From the NCBI GenBank assembly GCA_003427395.1, contig BFEA01000345.1, positions 1,653,307-1,717,286 of the forward strand: a stretch of 63,980 nucleotides of DNA, written 5' to 3'. Shown piece after piece: positions 21,621 through 32,177 of this stretch. Below the pieces are notes generated by a model. The model was not told the DNA's origin. It searched no databases and saw nothing but the letters and a program-made list of their open reading frames with translations. The translations under genes and the position numbers were made by a program. Source of the stretch: Chara braunii (lineage: Eukaryota; Streptophyta; Charophyceae; Charales; Characeae). Positions within the stretch are counted from its first letter, which is position 1. The number at the start of each line of letters is the position of its first letter.

Positions 21621-22715
21621 ATCACCTGGTTCATGGAGTTCCCCGTGTTCACTCTCTACCCGAATATCCCTCCCTTTGGTGCCTCCCTAGTTAGCCTCTT
21701 TGCCAGGGTCCCTGTACCGAGCAGCACTCCGGCCTGTTGGCTCCACTCCCTCCTCTTGAATCGTAGCCTGAAAGCGGTTACGAGTGCCCCCCCAGTGGTA
21801 AGGTTCTCTTGGGTTCTGAGTGCCCGCAAATTCGGCCTGATCTCGGTGTTTGCTCCCCCCCTGTTTTCCCTGTGCCCTGGTCGTTTGGAGCCTGCCTGTG
21901 TTTATTGCATCCTTGCCTGTACCCGGTTCGAATTCTGAGATAAATGTGTGCAGGTGCACCGGGTTCTTCCTAGATAGCCGTGTTCTGAAGGCCTGAAGGC
22001 TGGAGCTGCTAATATCTCTCATGCCCAGTCCTGTTAGCGAGCGGCGAAGTGTGGGATCGAAGGAGAGACCGTTGGTGCAACTGGGTGAAACACCGAGAGG
22101 AAAGAGGAAGTAGACGGAGAGAGAGAAAGAGGGAGAGGACCTGGAATAAAAAAAGGGAAATAGAGAAGAGACAAGGAAATGTGAGAAGAGAGGGGAGTTG
22201 AGGGGTACGCGGAAGGACCAAGGTAATTGGACGCACCTGGACTCGAGTGACCAGGTGCAAAAGAGAACGAGGGTTGAGAACTGCGCCTATGGATGTGTGA
22301 ACACTCGAGTGCAAACGTACACGAAGAGTCGTTTCCTAAGCAAGAAAACTGCAATGCCAAGAAAAATCGCTCGCCTTAGGTCCCAGGCAACTGATGGGTT
22401 TGGTACATGGGGGAAGTAAGCGGCGTTCAGGAATAACGGATAAGACGGGGGAGGTTTCGAGAGGAACGAGAGAAAGAGACTGCAGTGGAACGACCAAGAG
22501 GAATGAGAGGACGAGAATGCAGCGAAACGGCCACGCTGGTAAGGGCAACGAGCAGGAAGTGGTCCGACCGCGAATTACACCGCCTGACTGCATCTGACCG
22601 TGAAAGCGGTCGGACACTTGGAGCATGTGAACGACGAGATTTCGGAGAAGGATGCGAACGATGAAGTAAGAACGAGAGAGCGGAAATGTGATGTATTTGC
22701 ACGGTGCAAGTGGTC
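21621..22715. other. Unassigned sequence
   Basis: Pyrimidine-rich to about 21.95 kb, then G/A-rich. Short frames on both strands have no family motif. No RNA gene seen. Confidence 0.45.
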
Positions 22716-22721
22716 AAGAAA

Positions 22722-22853
22722 TTCCCAGAAATACAAAATCATTTCGAAATTTTTGAACACCTTCGAGGGTTTCATGTGACTCTTGTCACTTCAGCTAAAA
22801 CCCAAAATGAAACTTCCATTTTGTGGAGCGGATTTTTACAGAAAGAAGTTTAG
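22722..22853 (+). pseudogene. rpl5: Mitochondrial ribosomal protein L5, C-terminal fragment
   Basis: An uninterrupted frame reads [15 protein letters not shown], then [13 protein letters not shown] and [10 protein letters not shown], followed by TAG. This agrees with the conserved C-terminus of plant mitochondrial RPL5 as I know it. Only about 43 codons are present and the rest of the gene is absent upstream. The stop lies four bases before the rps14 ATG, the typical mitochondrial gene order, so this is a nuclear insert of mitochondrial DNA rather than a gene moved on its own. Confidence 0.85.
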
Positions 22854-22857
22854 CCGT

Positions 22858-23058
22858 ATGTCAAATCAAGTCGTTAGAGATCAAAAACGTAGATTGCTCG
22901 TAGCTAAATAGGAATTAAAACGCATGCAATATATAGCAATTTGTCAAGATAGAGCTCTTCCTAACCAAATATGTTATGAATATACTCTCAAAGTAGCCAA
23001 GTTACCAAGAAATATTTCCTAGACACGAGTGAGAAATCGATGTATTTTGACAGGACGA
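22858..23058 (+). pseudogene. rps14: Mitochondrial ribosomal protein S14 (nuclear insert, two stops)
   Basis: From the ATG the frame reads MSNQVVRDQKRRLLVAK, stop, ELKRMQY..CQDRALPNQICYEY, later KLPRN, stop, TRVRNRCILTGR. It follows plant mitochondrial RPS14 almost position by position. TAG codons at 22909-22911 (where a Tyr is expected) and 23020-23022 (where a Lys is expected) interrupt it. Homology ends after about 67 of roughly 100 codons. RPS14 belongs to the small subunit of the mitochondrial ribosome. This copy is dead. Confidence 0.88.
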
Positions 23059-23828
23059 GTTCACACTCGTATAAGAATCGAGGCGAGGAACGCAGAAGGA
23101 TGGAGATAGAGTGATGAGGTGAGGAGAGTTCGTTCCAGCCCGTACATCTAGGGCGGAAGCGAGACAGATTGCCATCTTGAATCATCGCAGGAGGAAGAGG
23201 AGTAAGTGAAAAGAGTTGGGGGTTAGTAAAGGAGGAAAGAGTTGTATCAGTGACATCACTCCTCCTCCTCGAGGAAATGGGAAGAGCGCGGAAGCTTGGA
23301 CTACAGGAAACAGGTATTTATTTCGTGTTCTCCAAGGTTATAATGCGAAGTCGGGTTGATGTGTGTCTGTTTCTGTTGAGTTCTCGATCGTGAATGGGCT
23401 CGATATAGTGAAGGTTGGGATACCTTCTTCCGAAAGCCACAAGGCAAGGACTGTTTACATCACCTTCTACTGCAGTGTTAACGAGTTCGTCTAAAGTGCA
23501 ACTGATATCTCACCTGCATCAAGTTCGTGGACCTGCTGAAACTGGAGATCGACTACGACTTGGTGACCTGCGAAAGGAGAGTTTGAACTGTCGTATTTTA
23601 TGTTGCTCAAGAACTCACGTGTTCAGTTCGTCGAGGGGGTTTCATTTTGATCTGCATGTAGAGAAGAGAGAGGCAAAGTTGATTTTTTTTTTTTTTTTCC
23701 CTCTTTCTTCTTCTCAATTCTTCTCTTGATCTTTTCACTAGGCTGCATGCATGAACTAACTCAGCAGAAGTCTGACTAATCTGAATTTTTTTCGGGATTT
23801 CTGTGGGAACTTGAAAGAACTGAAGAAA
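23059..23828. other. Unassigned sequence
   Basis: No gene recognised. A 104-codon plus frame (23415-23729) ends in a poly-T-derived Phe run and lacks a family signature. Confidence 0.45.
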
Positions 23829-23844
23829 GGGGAGGGTTGTTTCA
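23829..23844. repeat. 16-bp target duplication left of the U6 copy
   Basis: GGGGAGGGTTGTTTCA is identical to 23911-23926. Confidence 0.9.
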
Positions 23845-23910
23845 TCATTGCGCAGGGGTCATGTTAATCTTCTCTGTATCGTTCTAATTATAACGGATGC
23901 CCTGAAGGAC
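23845..23910 (-). pseudogene. U6: U6 snRNA retropseudogene (5' two-thirds)
   Basis: The minus strand begins GTCCTTCAGGGCATCCG and continues GAACGATACAGAGAAGATTA, ACATGACCCCTGCGCAATGA. This is plant U6 from its first bases through the spliceosomal core. The ACAGAGA box that pairs with the 5' splice site is intact, but the catalytic AGC triad reads AAC. Several other changes from U6 are G-to-A. The 3' third and the terminal U-run are missing. Perfect 16-bp direct repeats flank it, as expected for target-primed retroposition by LINE-type machinery. No upstream USE/TATA promoter was seen, so it is not a working gene. Confidence 0.9.
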
Positions 23911-23926
23911 GGGGAGGGTTGTTTCA
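23911..23926. repeat. 16-bp target duplication right of the U6 copy
   Basis: GGGGAGGGTTGTTTCA is identical to 23829-23844. Confidence 0.9.
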
Positions 23927-24774
23927 CTTGAACTAAACTGGGCTTTCCTTTAAGACTTCCTTTCTTATTTTGTGTTGATGACCGTTGTTACAGAAGAGCG
24001 GAATTATAAGCAAAAATACTCACAACTGGTCACCATCGCAACTATGAACTTATGAAGGAAGCATAGCTGCTCAAACGAGTGAACGAGTAAGGGTTGCGAT
24101 GTGATAAGGGGTGTATGGGCCTCGCTGCATTACTCTCTGCATGCACAACAGACAAAAATCATGGTTGTGTATCATTCCATATTCTAGCAGAAAATTCACT
24201 CTCGCTTTCCACATTTCGAGAGTAGTGCAGCGAGACTCTATAAGTGTGTGTGTGTGACTACTGATAAATCTGGTGCAGCAAACCAGTTGCCCAGTTATCC
24301 TTTCGTGACAATCATTTATAGTGAAAATGGCTCCGTAATTAGACAAGTATTCCGTCTGTTTTTGCCATGGTAACCGACCGGACGTCCGGACCGGTTTCCA
24401 TACACCCCAAACATTATGTGGGGGTCCGGTGTTCGGTCCTGGACTTCCGAAACCGCTGTCGGCTGGCCGCAGACCAGTCGGCCACCCGAAATACACGGGA
24501 TTGGGCCTTGGGATAAGTGCCTACGGAAAAATCGACCGGGACTTTCATCCGAGTCGTCGATAGAAATTTGGGGTTCGAAAGGTATCCCTAAAATCCCCCC
24601 CATCAATTATTTAAACAAACCCTTGAAATCGACATGATGAACGGTCGCGCCTGTCGCGCCTAACGCCTACCATGTTTGTCTATTCCAAGGTTGTTCCCGA
24701 AGTGGCCACTTGTGGTGCGGAGGTATGGCATTAGGCCTTTGCGCGCCCCTTTTACACTAGGCAATTGATGAGGG
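23927..24774. other. Unassigned sequence
   Basis: Contains a perfect 12-bp palindrome (CCGGACGTCCGG, about 24379). Two overlapping minus frames (24071-24606) have no recognisable domain. Confidence 0.45.
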
Positions 24775-25230
24775 AATGAACCCTCAAATTTTATTAATTT
24801 AAACGATAAATTTAAAATTCGAAAAAAAAGATTAAAAATAATAAAAGAAAAGGTAACCAATGGATATTCGTTATTTTATTAAATTTTATCAAAATTTGTC
24901 CTTGATAAAATTGTCTTCAATTTACATCAATTTTAATAACAGCATTAAAAATGAGAGAAAGAATTAAAAATAATAAAAAGGGAGGAAACAAATGAATAAA
25001 AAAGGGAGGAAACAAATGAATATGTGGTAATTTTTTATTTTTTTTGGAATTTATTATTAATAAAATTGCCATTGACTTTCATCAATTTTAATAACAGTAT
25101 TAAAAGGAGAAAAAAAGTTAGAAATAATAAAAGAAAAGTAAACAAATTATTATTTATTATTTGATTAATTTTTGACGAAATTAAATTTTGATGGAATTTT
25201 GTCGGACATCTTTTATTTACCTTCTAACCA
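24775..25230. repeat. AT-rich degenerate tandem, about 200-bp units
   Basis: Two to three diverged copies of a unit with CATCAATTTTAATAACAG, then TATTAAAA, AAATAATAAAAGAAAAG and TTTTATTAAATTTT. A shorter perfect duplication (AAAGGGAGGAAACAAATGAA, twice) lies at about 24980-25020. Confidence 0.75.
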
Positions 25231-25429
25231 TCGATCCGTACTAGTCCCTGACAATTATAAAACCACCCTTGATTTTGTTCGATCCACCTGATTACTACCC
25301 TTGTAGAATCCTTAGTGTCATTGAGTGAGTGGACCAATTTTGGGTCGCGGCGATATGGTTGATATGGTGTAGTGACAGGTTCTACTTTGGGGTTGGACCA
25401 TGCGGCCCCTCTTGTTTGGTGTAAGCACT

Positions 25430-25575
25430 GGTTCGGGACAGGTATGGTTCAACCATTTAACGGTACCGGCATGGTGGATCGGCTGCACGGTACGGTATTG
25501 TACATTGGTTTGGTACGGCCGCTGGAACGGAACTGGTACGGTATTGCTCCATTGTACGGTATTCGGCATTGAGCT
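25430..25575. repeat. Degenerate TGGTACGG repeats
   Basis: TGGTACGG/ACGGTA-type octamers recur many times at irregular spacing (for example 25490, 25513, 25535, 25555). Looks like a decayed minisatellite. Confidence 0.6.
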
Positions 25576-26527
25576 GGTACTTCAGGGCCAGTAACTGGTT
25601 TGGCTTTGGTACAGCACGGGACAGTTTTGACATACTCTGGTACAGATACGGCGAATCTACAAGTTGGGACTGCATTTGGCCTGGTCCGGCTCGCTGGTAT
25701 TATTTGGGAAGGCCAACGCCCTCGGTACTATTCAAGGGTCTACTCTATTGTGGGCAACACATGCTTAACCTCTGCAGGCCTTGGAATGGACCTATTGGGT
25801 TGAACCCTCAGGACCAATCGAGGGAACCGCGACTGTGGTTGGGGGCGGCCCTTAGTTTGAGGACCTTGTACAGTCAGCGCTAGTCTTCAGCGGTGGGCAG
25901 GAACAAGGAGCAGGGTTTCCCACGGGCCTGATGTTGCCACCCGAAGGCAATATAGGGAAATCAACAGAAGGAAGGGAAAAAAAAAACTTCTTTTTTGGGG
26001 GGGGGACCACGCGCCAGGCGTACACAACCCATTCCTGGAGCTGACTCGAGATAATCCACTCGGAGGAGAGGTGTGCCAGGCGTGCTCTGCCCACTGTGGG
26101 TAGTTGGGAACTGCCTGTGACACAGCAATACACGTGGAGTTCCAGAGTGATGGTCGTGTGAGCAGCAAGCACAGTGTGCAGGCGCGATTCTGATAGGGCA
26201 CCTTCAGCCACTTGCGCCCGTCTCTGAATAGAAGCAAGCGCGATCTGCATTTGGAGAGCTCGTTTCATTTGCTTCCAGCAGCGTGAGCAAGGGCAGTAGT
26301 CTGTGCGAGGAGACAGGCAACAAAGGGTGAGCTGGGCGCCCATCGCCTGCTCTCCGCTGACAGATGAACGCGAAGATGGAGCTGCAAGGGCCCGACTGAT
26401 TACAGAGTGTATGGCAACGCAGTCGTGCAGACCGCACTTCGAAGTCACAACAAGGTGGCTGTGTCGCGACGAAGGGTACGACTCCAGCACGATGAATGTG
26501 AGCGAGAACATGGGAATAGCGTGGACC

Positions 26528-26528
<1 letters not shown>
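25576..26528. other. Unassigned sequence
   Basis: Includes an A-run and G-run at about 25977-26007. The 219-codon minus frame (26511-25852) shows no domain and ends in low-complexity sequence. Confidence 0.4.

Positions 26529-26561
<33 letters not shown>
26529..26561. repeat. (GA)n microsatellite
   Basis: About sixteen pure AG units. Confidence 0.97.
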
Positions 26562-26566
<5 letters not shown>

Positions 26567-28845
26567 GAATTCGGTCAACGCTGAGCCCTCCCTCAGAGAT
26601 CGGTAAGACTCTTTAGGGCGTTTTCTTGGACTACAGAGTTATGATGACCGATAGCCCGTCTGGCTAGGATGAGTAATTAGAGGCATTCAGCCTACCTTTG
26701 TACGCACTGTCTCTACCCTTCAGACAACTCCAGGTGGCTGAGGAAAGCGCGACTAGCGAATTTAGATGGTGTCGGCCAGAGCAAAAGAGAGGCTACGAAG
26801 CAGGATGAGAGTTGTCGCGAACGTTTGGCGATCTCGATCCTGATAGAGCGGGGTAGGGGAAGGACAAAAAGCGGTGCGCTCCATTCTAAACCCACTCAAG
26901 TGACGAGATACGCCAGAACATAACAGCCCGAGTGAAGAAGTGAGAAGGCAGAAGATGAGCAAGCGGGAGAGTGAGCAAGGGTACGAGAGAGGGTGAGGAT
27001 TAGAAAATCTACGAGAGAAAGAGAAGTGGGGAGCGACGAGAGCTAAAATAAATTATATATATCACATATAAATATTTATCCAAAAACCAATCGACTGGAA
27101 AACTTGTCATACCTGGCCTTGCTACGGGAAGAAAGTGAATATGAGAGGATTGGAAAAGCGCGCGCTTGAGTGAGCGGAAGTGTGGGTGAGACTCGAAAGA
27201 CCAGACTGAGCCTGCAGTCAGTGCATTATAGCTGATGAATGTCGTCTTACCTATGCATGCGGCTGTCCAATGGGGACGACTTTGAGTGATGAGGTTATCT
27301 CACTAGGCGGCAAACTTGCGAACAAGTGGCACTGCCTCGGGTTGAGGCGCGCATAGTTGAGTAAAGGGGCGGGAAAAAAGGGCGGATGACAGCTTGCGAA
27401 CGTGGGGAAGAACAAGAGTGCTCATGCGTGTGAGCGCGCAGTCTTGCGCAGCAAACGAAAGGGAGAGACCCAGAGTGTAGGCCGTGTGCGCGGCTGCGCG
27501 AGCTTAGGCGTGAAGGAATGAGCAAGCAAGCTTGCTAAAACGTGGGAGTATCCAAAGGAGAAAAGAGAGTAGGCAAGGGGGAACGAATAAGGAGAAGGGT
27601 TATAAAAAGGAATGTAGAAAGGGGAAAGCGCGAGTGGGGGCCGTCAGAGGAGTTGAAAAGAAACAAGAAACATACCCGAGTCCGGTTCAGAGTCATCTTG
27701 GTTGACACACGTGACTGTACGAGCAGCCCGGTTTGTAGCAATCCGAGTTGGCAAAGTAGTGACACTCCAACGACGGATTCGCAGGACTGCTCAGAGAAGA
27801 CGCGGGCACGAAAGGTAGTGGGAGATTACGAGTTAGTGCAAGAGTGAGTGAACGGAGAGAACGAGGGCATATAAAGGGTGAGGAGAGGGTATGAGAGAGG
27901 GAGAGAGAAAAATATTAATTGAGAGTGACTGGAAGGGATCGAGAGGGGAACTCAAGGAGAAGCGAGATCGGCGAGAACAGCAACGTCAACGGTGTTTTTA
28001 GATCAGCTATGTGAGACTGATGTCGATTCTTCCGAGACCTCTCCACAAGCGTGCACTGTGAAGATCGTTAATCCTCGTAAGCCATCCCAACCCCAACTTG
28101 GACAACAAGACCTTCAGGTGAACTTCAAACATCACAGAGATCGTTTATTACTAAAGTCTGTAGAGATTACTTTTGGGGAAAGTATCACTTTCAAAAAAAA
28201 GAATGGGGTATGAGACACAGTGTTATTGGCTTGGCACCCACAACTGAGCGAGATTGCTCGAAAGAACAGGTGAATCCTTCAGTTTCAAAGTCAACTTGTG
28301 TGTGAGGATGGATAGCGGTGTGACGTGAAACGAGAGGTGAAAGACGAACAGTGGCAGTTGGGCTTGTGATCCTAGAGGAGACTGAGAGGGAGCGGACCGT
28401 TCGGGGAAAAAAATGTGAGTGTGTGTGAAGATCTACTGTAAAGAATAACTTGTGGTGAAGGAGTTGCAAGTTCTTGGGGCTACATTACAATATTGCCCTT
28501 GCCTCGATAAGTGGAAATAACTTTTAAATTCCTCCTGAGAACCAGTCGTTTCAGTGATCTCTTAAAGTATGTGTATGCTAAAAATGAAATTATTACCTTG
28601 TTCGAATTTCTGCTGAAATCCTGAGGATTCAGATCTAGTTTATTGCACTTCATTTCCCTTACAATTTGAGTGATTGTGATAGCCTTCAGATTGAGCAGTT
28701 TGTCAGGAGGTGCGACAAACAGAACAAACCCCTATCCCCTGCTGGTTGTTGAAGACCTCGGAAGCGGGCGTGGCGAGTGACAGGCGTTGTTGCCCTTGGC
28801 TTCAGCGATGAGCAGGCGACCCCTCCCCGGGTTTCCTCGCAACTT
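26562..28845. other. G/A-rich sequence without recognised gene
   Basis: The plus strand is strongly purine-biased from 26.8 to 28.5 kb. A 73-codon frame (27992-28213) follows a TTTTTAG that could be a splice acceptor, but no partner exon or family is visible. The right end precedes a tRNA-Asp-type PBS, so part may be a decayed LTR. Confidence 0.4.
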
Positions 28846-28863
28846 TGGCGTCGTTGCCGGGGA
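28846..28863 (+). promoter_or_regulatory. Orphan primer binding site, tRNA-Asp type
   Basis: TGGCGTCGTTGCCGGGGA matches the complement of the plant tRNA-Asp 3' end (TGGCGCCGTTGCCGGGGA) at 17 of 18 positions. Such a PBS is characteristic of Tat/Athila-type Ty3/gypsy elements. A possible LTR end (..GCA) lies just upstream, but no LTR pair or coding region is visible. Confidence 0.65.
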
Positions 28864-30007
28864 GGGGACTGCACCTCCGAGGCCTCGGCCTTCCCCAATC
28901 AAACGGGGGTGCGTTGGCTAATCAACCAGGTACTAATTAGCTCTAAAAAGGTTGATTAGTTGATTTTTTTTTTTTTTTTTTTTTTTTTTGTAAAACGTTT
29001 TTTTTCAAATATCTTATGATCTGCTCGTTTTCGTGCGAGCCGCACCCGGATCAAAGTTCGTCCTTTCGTTGAGGCGAACATTTTGAGACATTTTTTGAAA
29101 AATTCTAACCGCTAAAAAAGGAGATATGAATTTCGTTTTTTTTTTATTTATTAAAATTCAAAAAATAACTAGGCTACCAGTCGGGTTGCCCATGTTCCGA
29201 GTAGCCAGCCCATGCAAGGACCAAGGAAGGTCGCAGCAAAAAAAAAAAAAAATCCTTCAAAATATCCAAAAAAAGAAGCGATGTTATGCAAAAAAATACA
29301 CTCACCAACTTCTACCACAGGGTTACATCGAAATTCTTCACCAAATTTAAAATAAAAAATAAAATTTAAAAATATATTATTTTTTTTTTTAATTTTTATT
29401 TTTTTTAGCCCGGCCGGGCAAGTGACCCCGGACCACTCTGGTAGCCTAGGAAAATAACAATTTTTTTTTAAAAATTGCAAGGAAACGAAGGGAAATCAAG
29501 GGAACCCCGCCCGGACCAAAGTTGGTCCTTGTATTTTTCCCGACATTTTGAGACCTTAGTCGGGGAAAATGGACCTCACTTGGAAAAACGGTGGCTTCAA
29601 CCGATATTTTTTAAAACAATAAAAAATAAAGAGGAAATTGAATTTTTTTGGAATTTTATTTAAATTAAAAAAAAAGAAGAAAAAAAGTAATCCGATAATT
29701 TTTTGCCTTGAACTTGTGAGTTCCAGGCAAAAGTTTTCCCGCGATAATCGAGGGTTTGTGGTGCTCGTGCGGTTGCGCGTAAAACGTAAAACCCTAATTA
29801 GGAGAAACCCTATGCTAATCTAGGGATAGAAGATTAATTGAATCGAGTTATAACTAGAGTTTTCAGAATTGTTGTTGGGACTTCGGATTTTGTGTGAGTA
29901 TACCTGCTGAAAATACAGAGTATTAATTTATTTATTTTTGTGATATATTAAATAAATAAAAATTAAAATAAATATTTTAAAATTAATAAAAAATTTTGAG
30001 TTCCTTA
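28864..30007. other. AT-rich leader-like sequence with T- and A-runs
   Basis: Contains a T-run of nearly 30 bases at about 28962-28989 and A-runs near 29239. Two diverged copies of CAAAGTTSGTCCTT..CATTTTGAGAC lie near 29055 and 29519. No gene seen. Confidence 0.5.
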
Positions 30008-30929
30008 TGCGAGGCTACGCCCGCTTAGCCCCTACGGGGCCCTATCTGCAACAACGTCGGCCGCCCTAAGTGAGGGCAGGCACAACAGGCCCTTCGGGTC
30101 TCATTCTTCAGGGTACCCTGCATCGGGGAAATTCAGACAGTTGTGTTGAGCCAGTTGGTTGAATGAATCCAGGCCTGGGCCGCCTGTGTTAATGAATGTG
30201 AAACAGGCCCTGGGCTTGATACGGGTACCGGGCCAAACTCAAACCGAAAGCAGTTGGGCGCATGCAACCACTTCAAGCCCAAGGCCTGCTCTCTTCGTGA
30301 CTGGGCCTGAGCCTACCGGGGCCTACCGGAAGCTTCCTGGACTGGACGCAGGCAGGCCACTTCGATATAGGGAAGGGCCTGCCTCCTCATTCGGCATTCG
30401 GGTGTTGGCTGCATGCTGCGTGAGCGCTGCTGCGCAATCCGCTGGCTGGCTGGCAGGCACTCAGGCTCTCACGGGCGAGTAGGAGGGAGCACCCATCCAT
30501 AGCCCAGCTGCGATGCTGTATGCTAGGTGAAGCGCAGGGTGGTCCTTGGGGTGCGAGTGGCATCTGTGCGGTGTGGATCGGGGTTGTGAGTGTTACGAGA
30601 AACATACTTGGTGCTGAAGCGTGCGACATTGGTCGCCATATGCTTGTACTTCGGAAACGCTGTTGATGTCATCATTCTGCTTCGTAGTATAGGCTAGATA
30701 GGATCTGCCACATGTAGTCTGGGCGTCGAGCGCCAGTAGGATATCAACTCTGGTTCGTAGTTGATGATGATGGGACTACTTCAGCATTGTCAATTTTGAA
30801 CTTTTGGTGTGTTTTTATTTGGTGTATCTCGTGATGCAAGTCTGCTGTGGTTCGAGGTCAAGACTATCTACGCTCATATGTATGATGCTGTTTAATTGCG
30901 GAAGTTCGTTAATGCTCATCTTCCTTGCA
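30008..30929 (+). repeat. 5' LTR of the 8.5-kb element
   Basis: Starts TGCGAGGCTACGCCCGC and ends CTTCCTTGCA. Its first 45 bases and last 430 bases match the 3' LTR closely. About 445 bases in between (30055-30500), including a TATA-like GATATAGGGAAG, are absent from the 3' LTR. Confidence 0.9.
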
Positions 30930-30932
30930 ATT

Positions 30933-30943
30933 TGGTATCGGAG
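30933..30943 (+). promoter_or_regulatory. Primer binding site, initiator tRNA-Met type
   Basis: TGGTATCGGAG starts three bases after the LTR, the same spacing as in the two other elements with this PBS class. Confidence 0.88.
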
Positions 30944-32177
30944 TTATGGTACGATTGCGCTCATCATGTGGTCTGCTGGGAGAGTGTGGCCGTAAGTGGT
31001 GTGTAGTGAGGAGGGTGGAGACGAGTGTGAAGGCGACCCAGGTGGTGAGGGGCATCGCCTCGAAGGCTAAGATGTGAATATTGGGTGTTCGCAGTGTGAT
31101 GAGAACTATCTGTTGGGTGATTGAGGCTGAGGTGGAACGGCGAAATGCTGGTTGTGCCGATGCTGTGACTGGTCATCGCAATCATCTTCAGGTCATCTGG
31201 TGAGATTATCTCTGTGGTTAGGGGCAGCATGAACGAGGTACGTTGCTCTTAACCTTATCTACCCTCTTCATCACTTCTTACCGTGAGGTTGTGAGTTCTG
31301 TCTTGAGAGTTCTCTCATCGTGAGGTGTCGTGTGCGCTCAACCTTGAGAGTCGTGAATGTTCACGTGGAGCATCTGGGGGGAAGACGGGCGGAGCTTCTT
31401 GAAGGGCCCTGGACGAAGCACTGGGTCACGGTCACCATGCCAACCCATTGGATGTAGTACACGCATGCTTCGTTGCAAGTCTTGGTTCTGCTGCTTGCGC
31501 ATGGTAGGGGTTAACTCGAGTGTGGCAACCTCTACAGACGCTTACCAGACCGTCTATAAACATTTCTGGCTGGGGACTCGACTCTGATCTGGCTGTGATC
31601 GTCGTCCTGCTGCGACGTAAAATAATTCCTGATGTCACTTGGGGGCGGACGTTAAATTGCCTCTTGATCAGCCAGATCATCCGAGTGGAAGGCTCGTCGG
31701 CGTACGAGGGTAAATAAGAGTGTTGTGGTTGCCTTGCTCGACGATAACCCAGGGCACAGGGGTGGGACCGGATTGCACACCTTTGAGACACGCTTGGCTT
31801 CTGATGCGAAGAAACGTGACATCGTGACTTTGAGAAAAACAAAGGGAGGGGTAGGTTCCAGGTGATAAGTTCGGGTTTTAATTCCATGCTATGAACAGAC
31901 CTGGTCAGTTAACATTATTTTTATAATTGATTAGTTAGATGGACAATCATGTGACATCTGACAGAAAGCATTAGTTTAGAATATTATTTATTCCTGATGC
32001 TCTCTCTGTTTGGGAACTAATCTTACTAAAAATAGTATTGACAATAGGAACCTCACTTACCTGTTGACCCCAAATGAGTTCTGTTCTGATAGCCACCACT
32101 AATTAGTTGGTCTGTGTACTATGCTGCGGTAGGCATCTAGAATGATCTAGTGTGGACAGTGCACAGTGCTGTAGCCT
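30944..32177 (+). other. Leader between PBS and gag
   Basis: About 1.2 kb without a supported coding frame. Probably the untranslated leader with packaging signals, though none can be pointed to. Confidence 0.6.

Noticed and set aside
20953-21652. Long open frames across the N runs (also at 32582-33406 and 47531-48387)
   Set aside because: Their length comes from untranslated N positions. Only the real flanking bases carry information.
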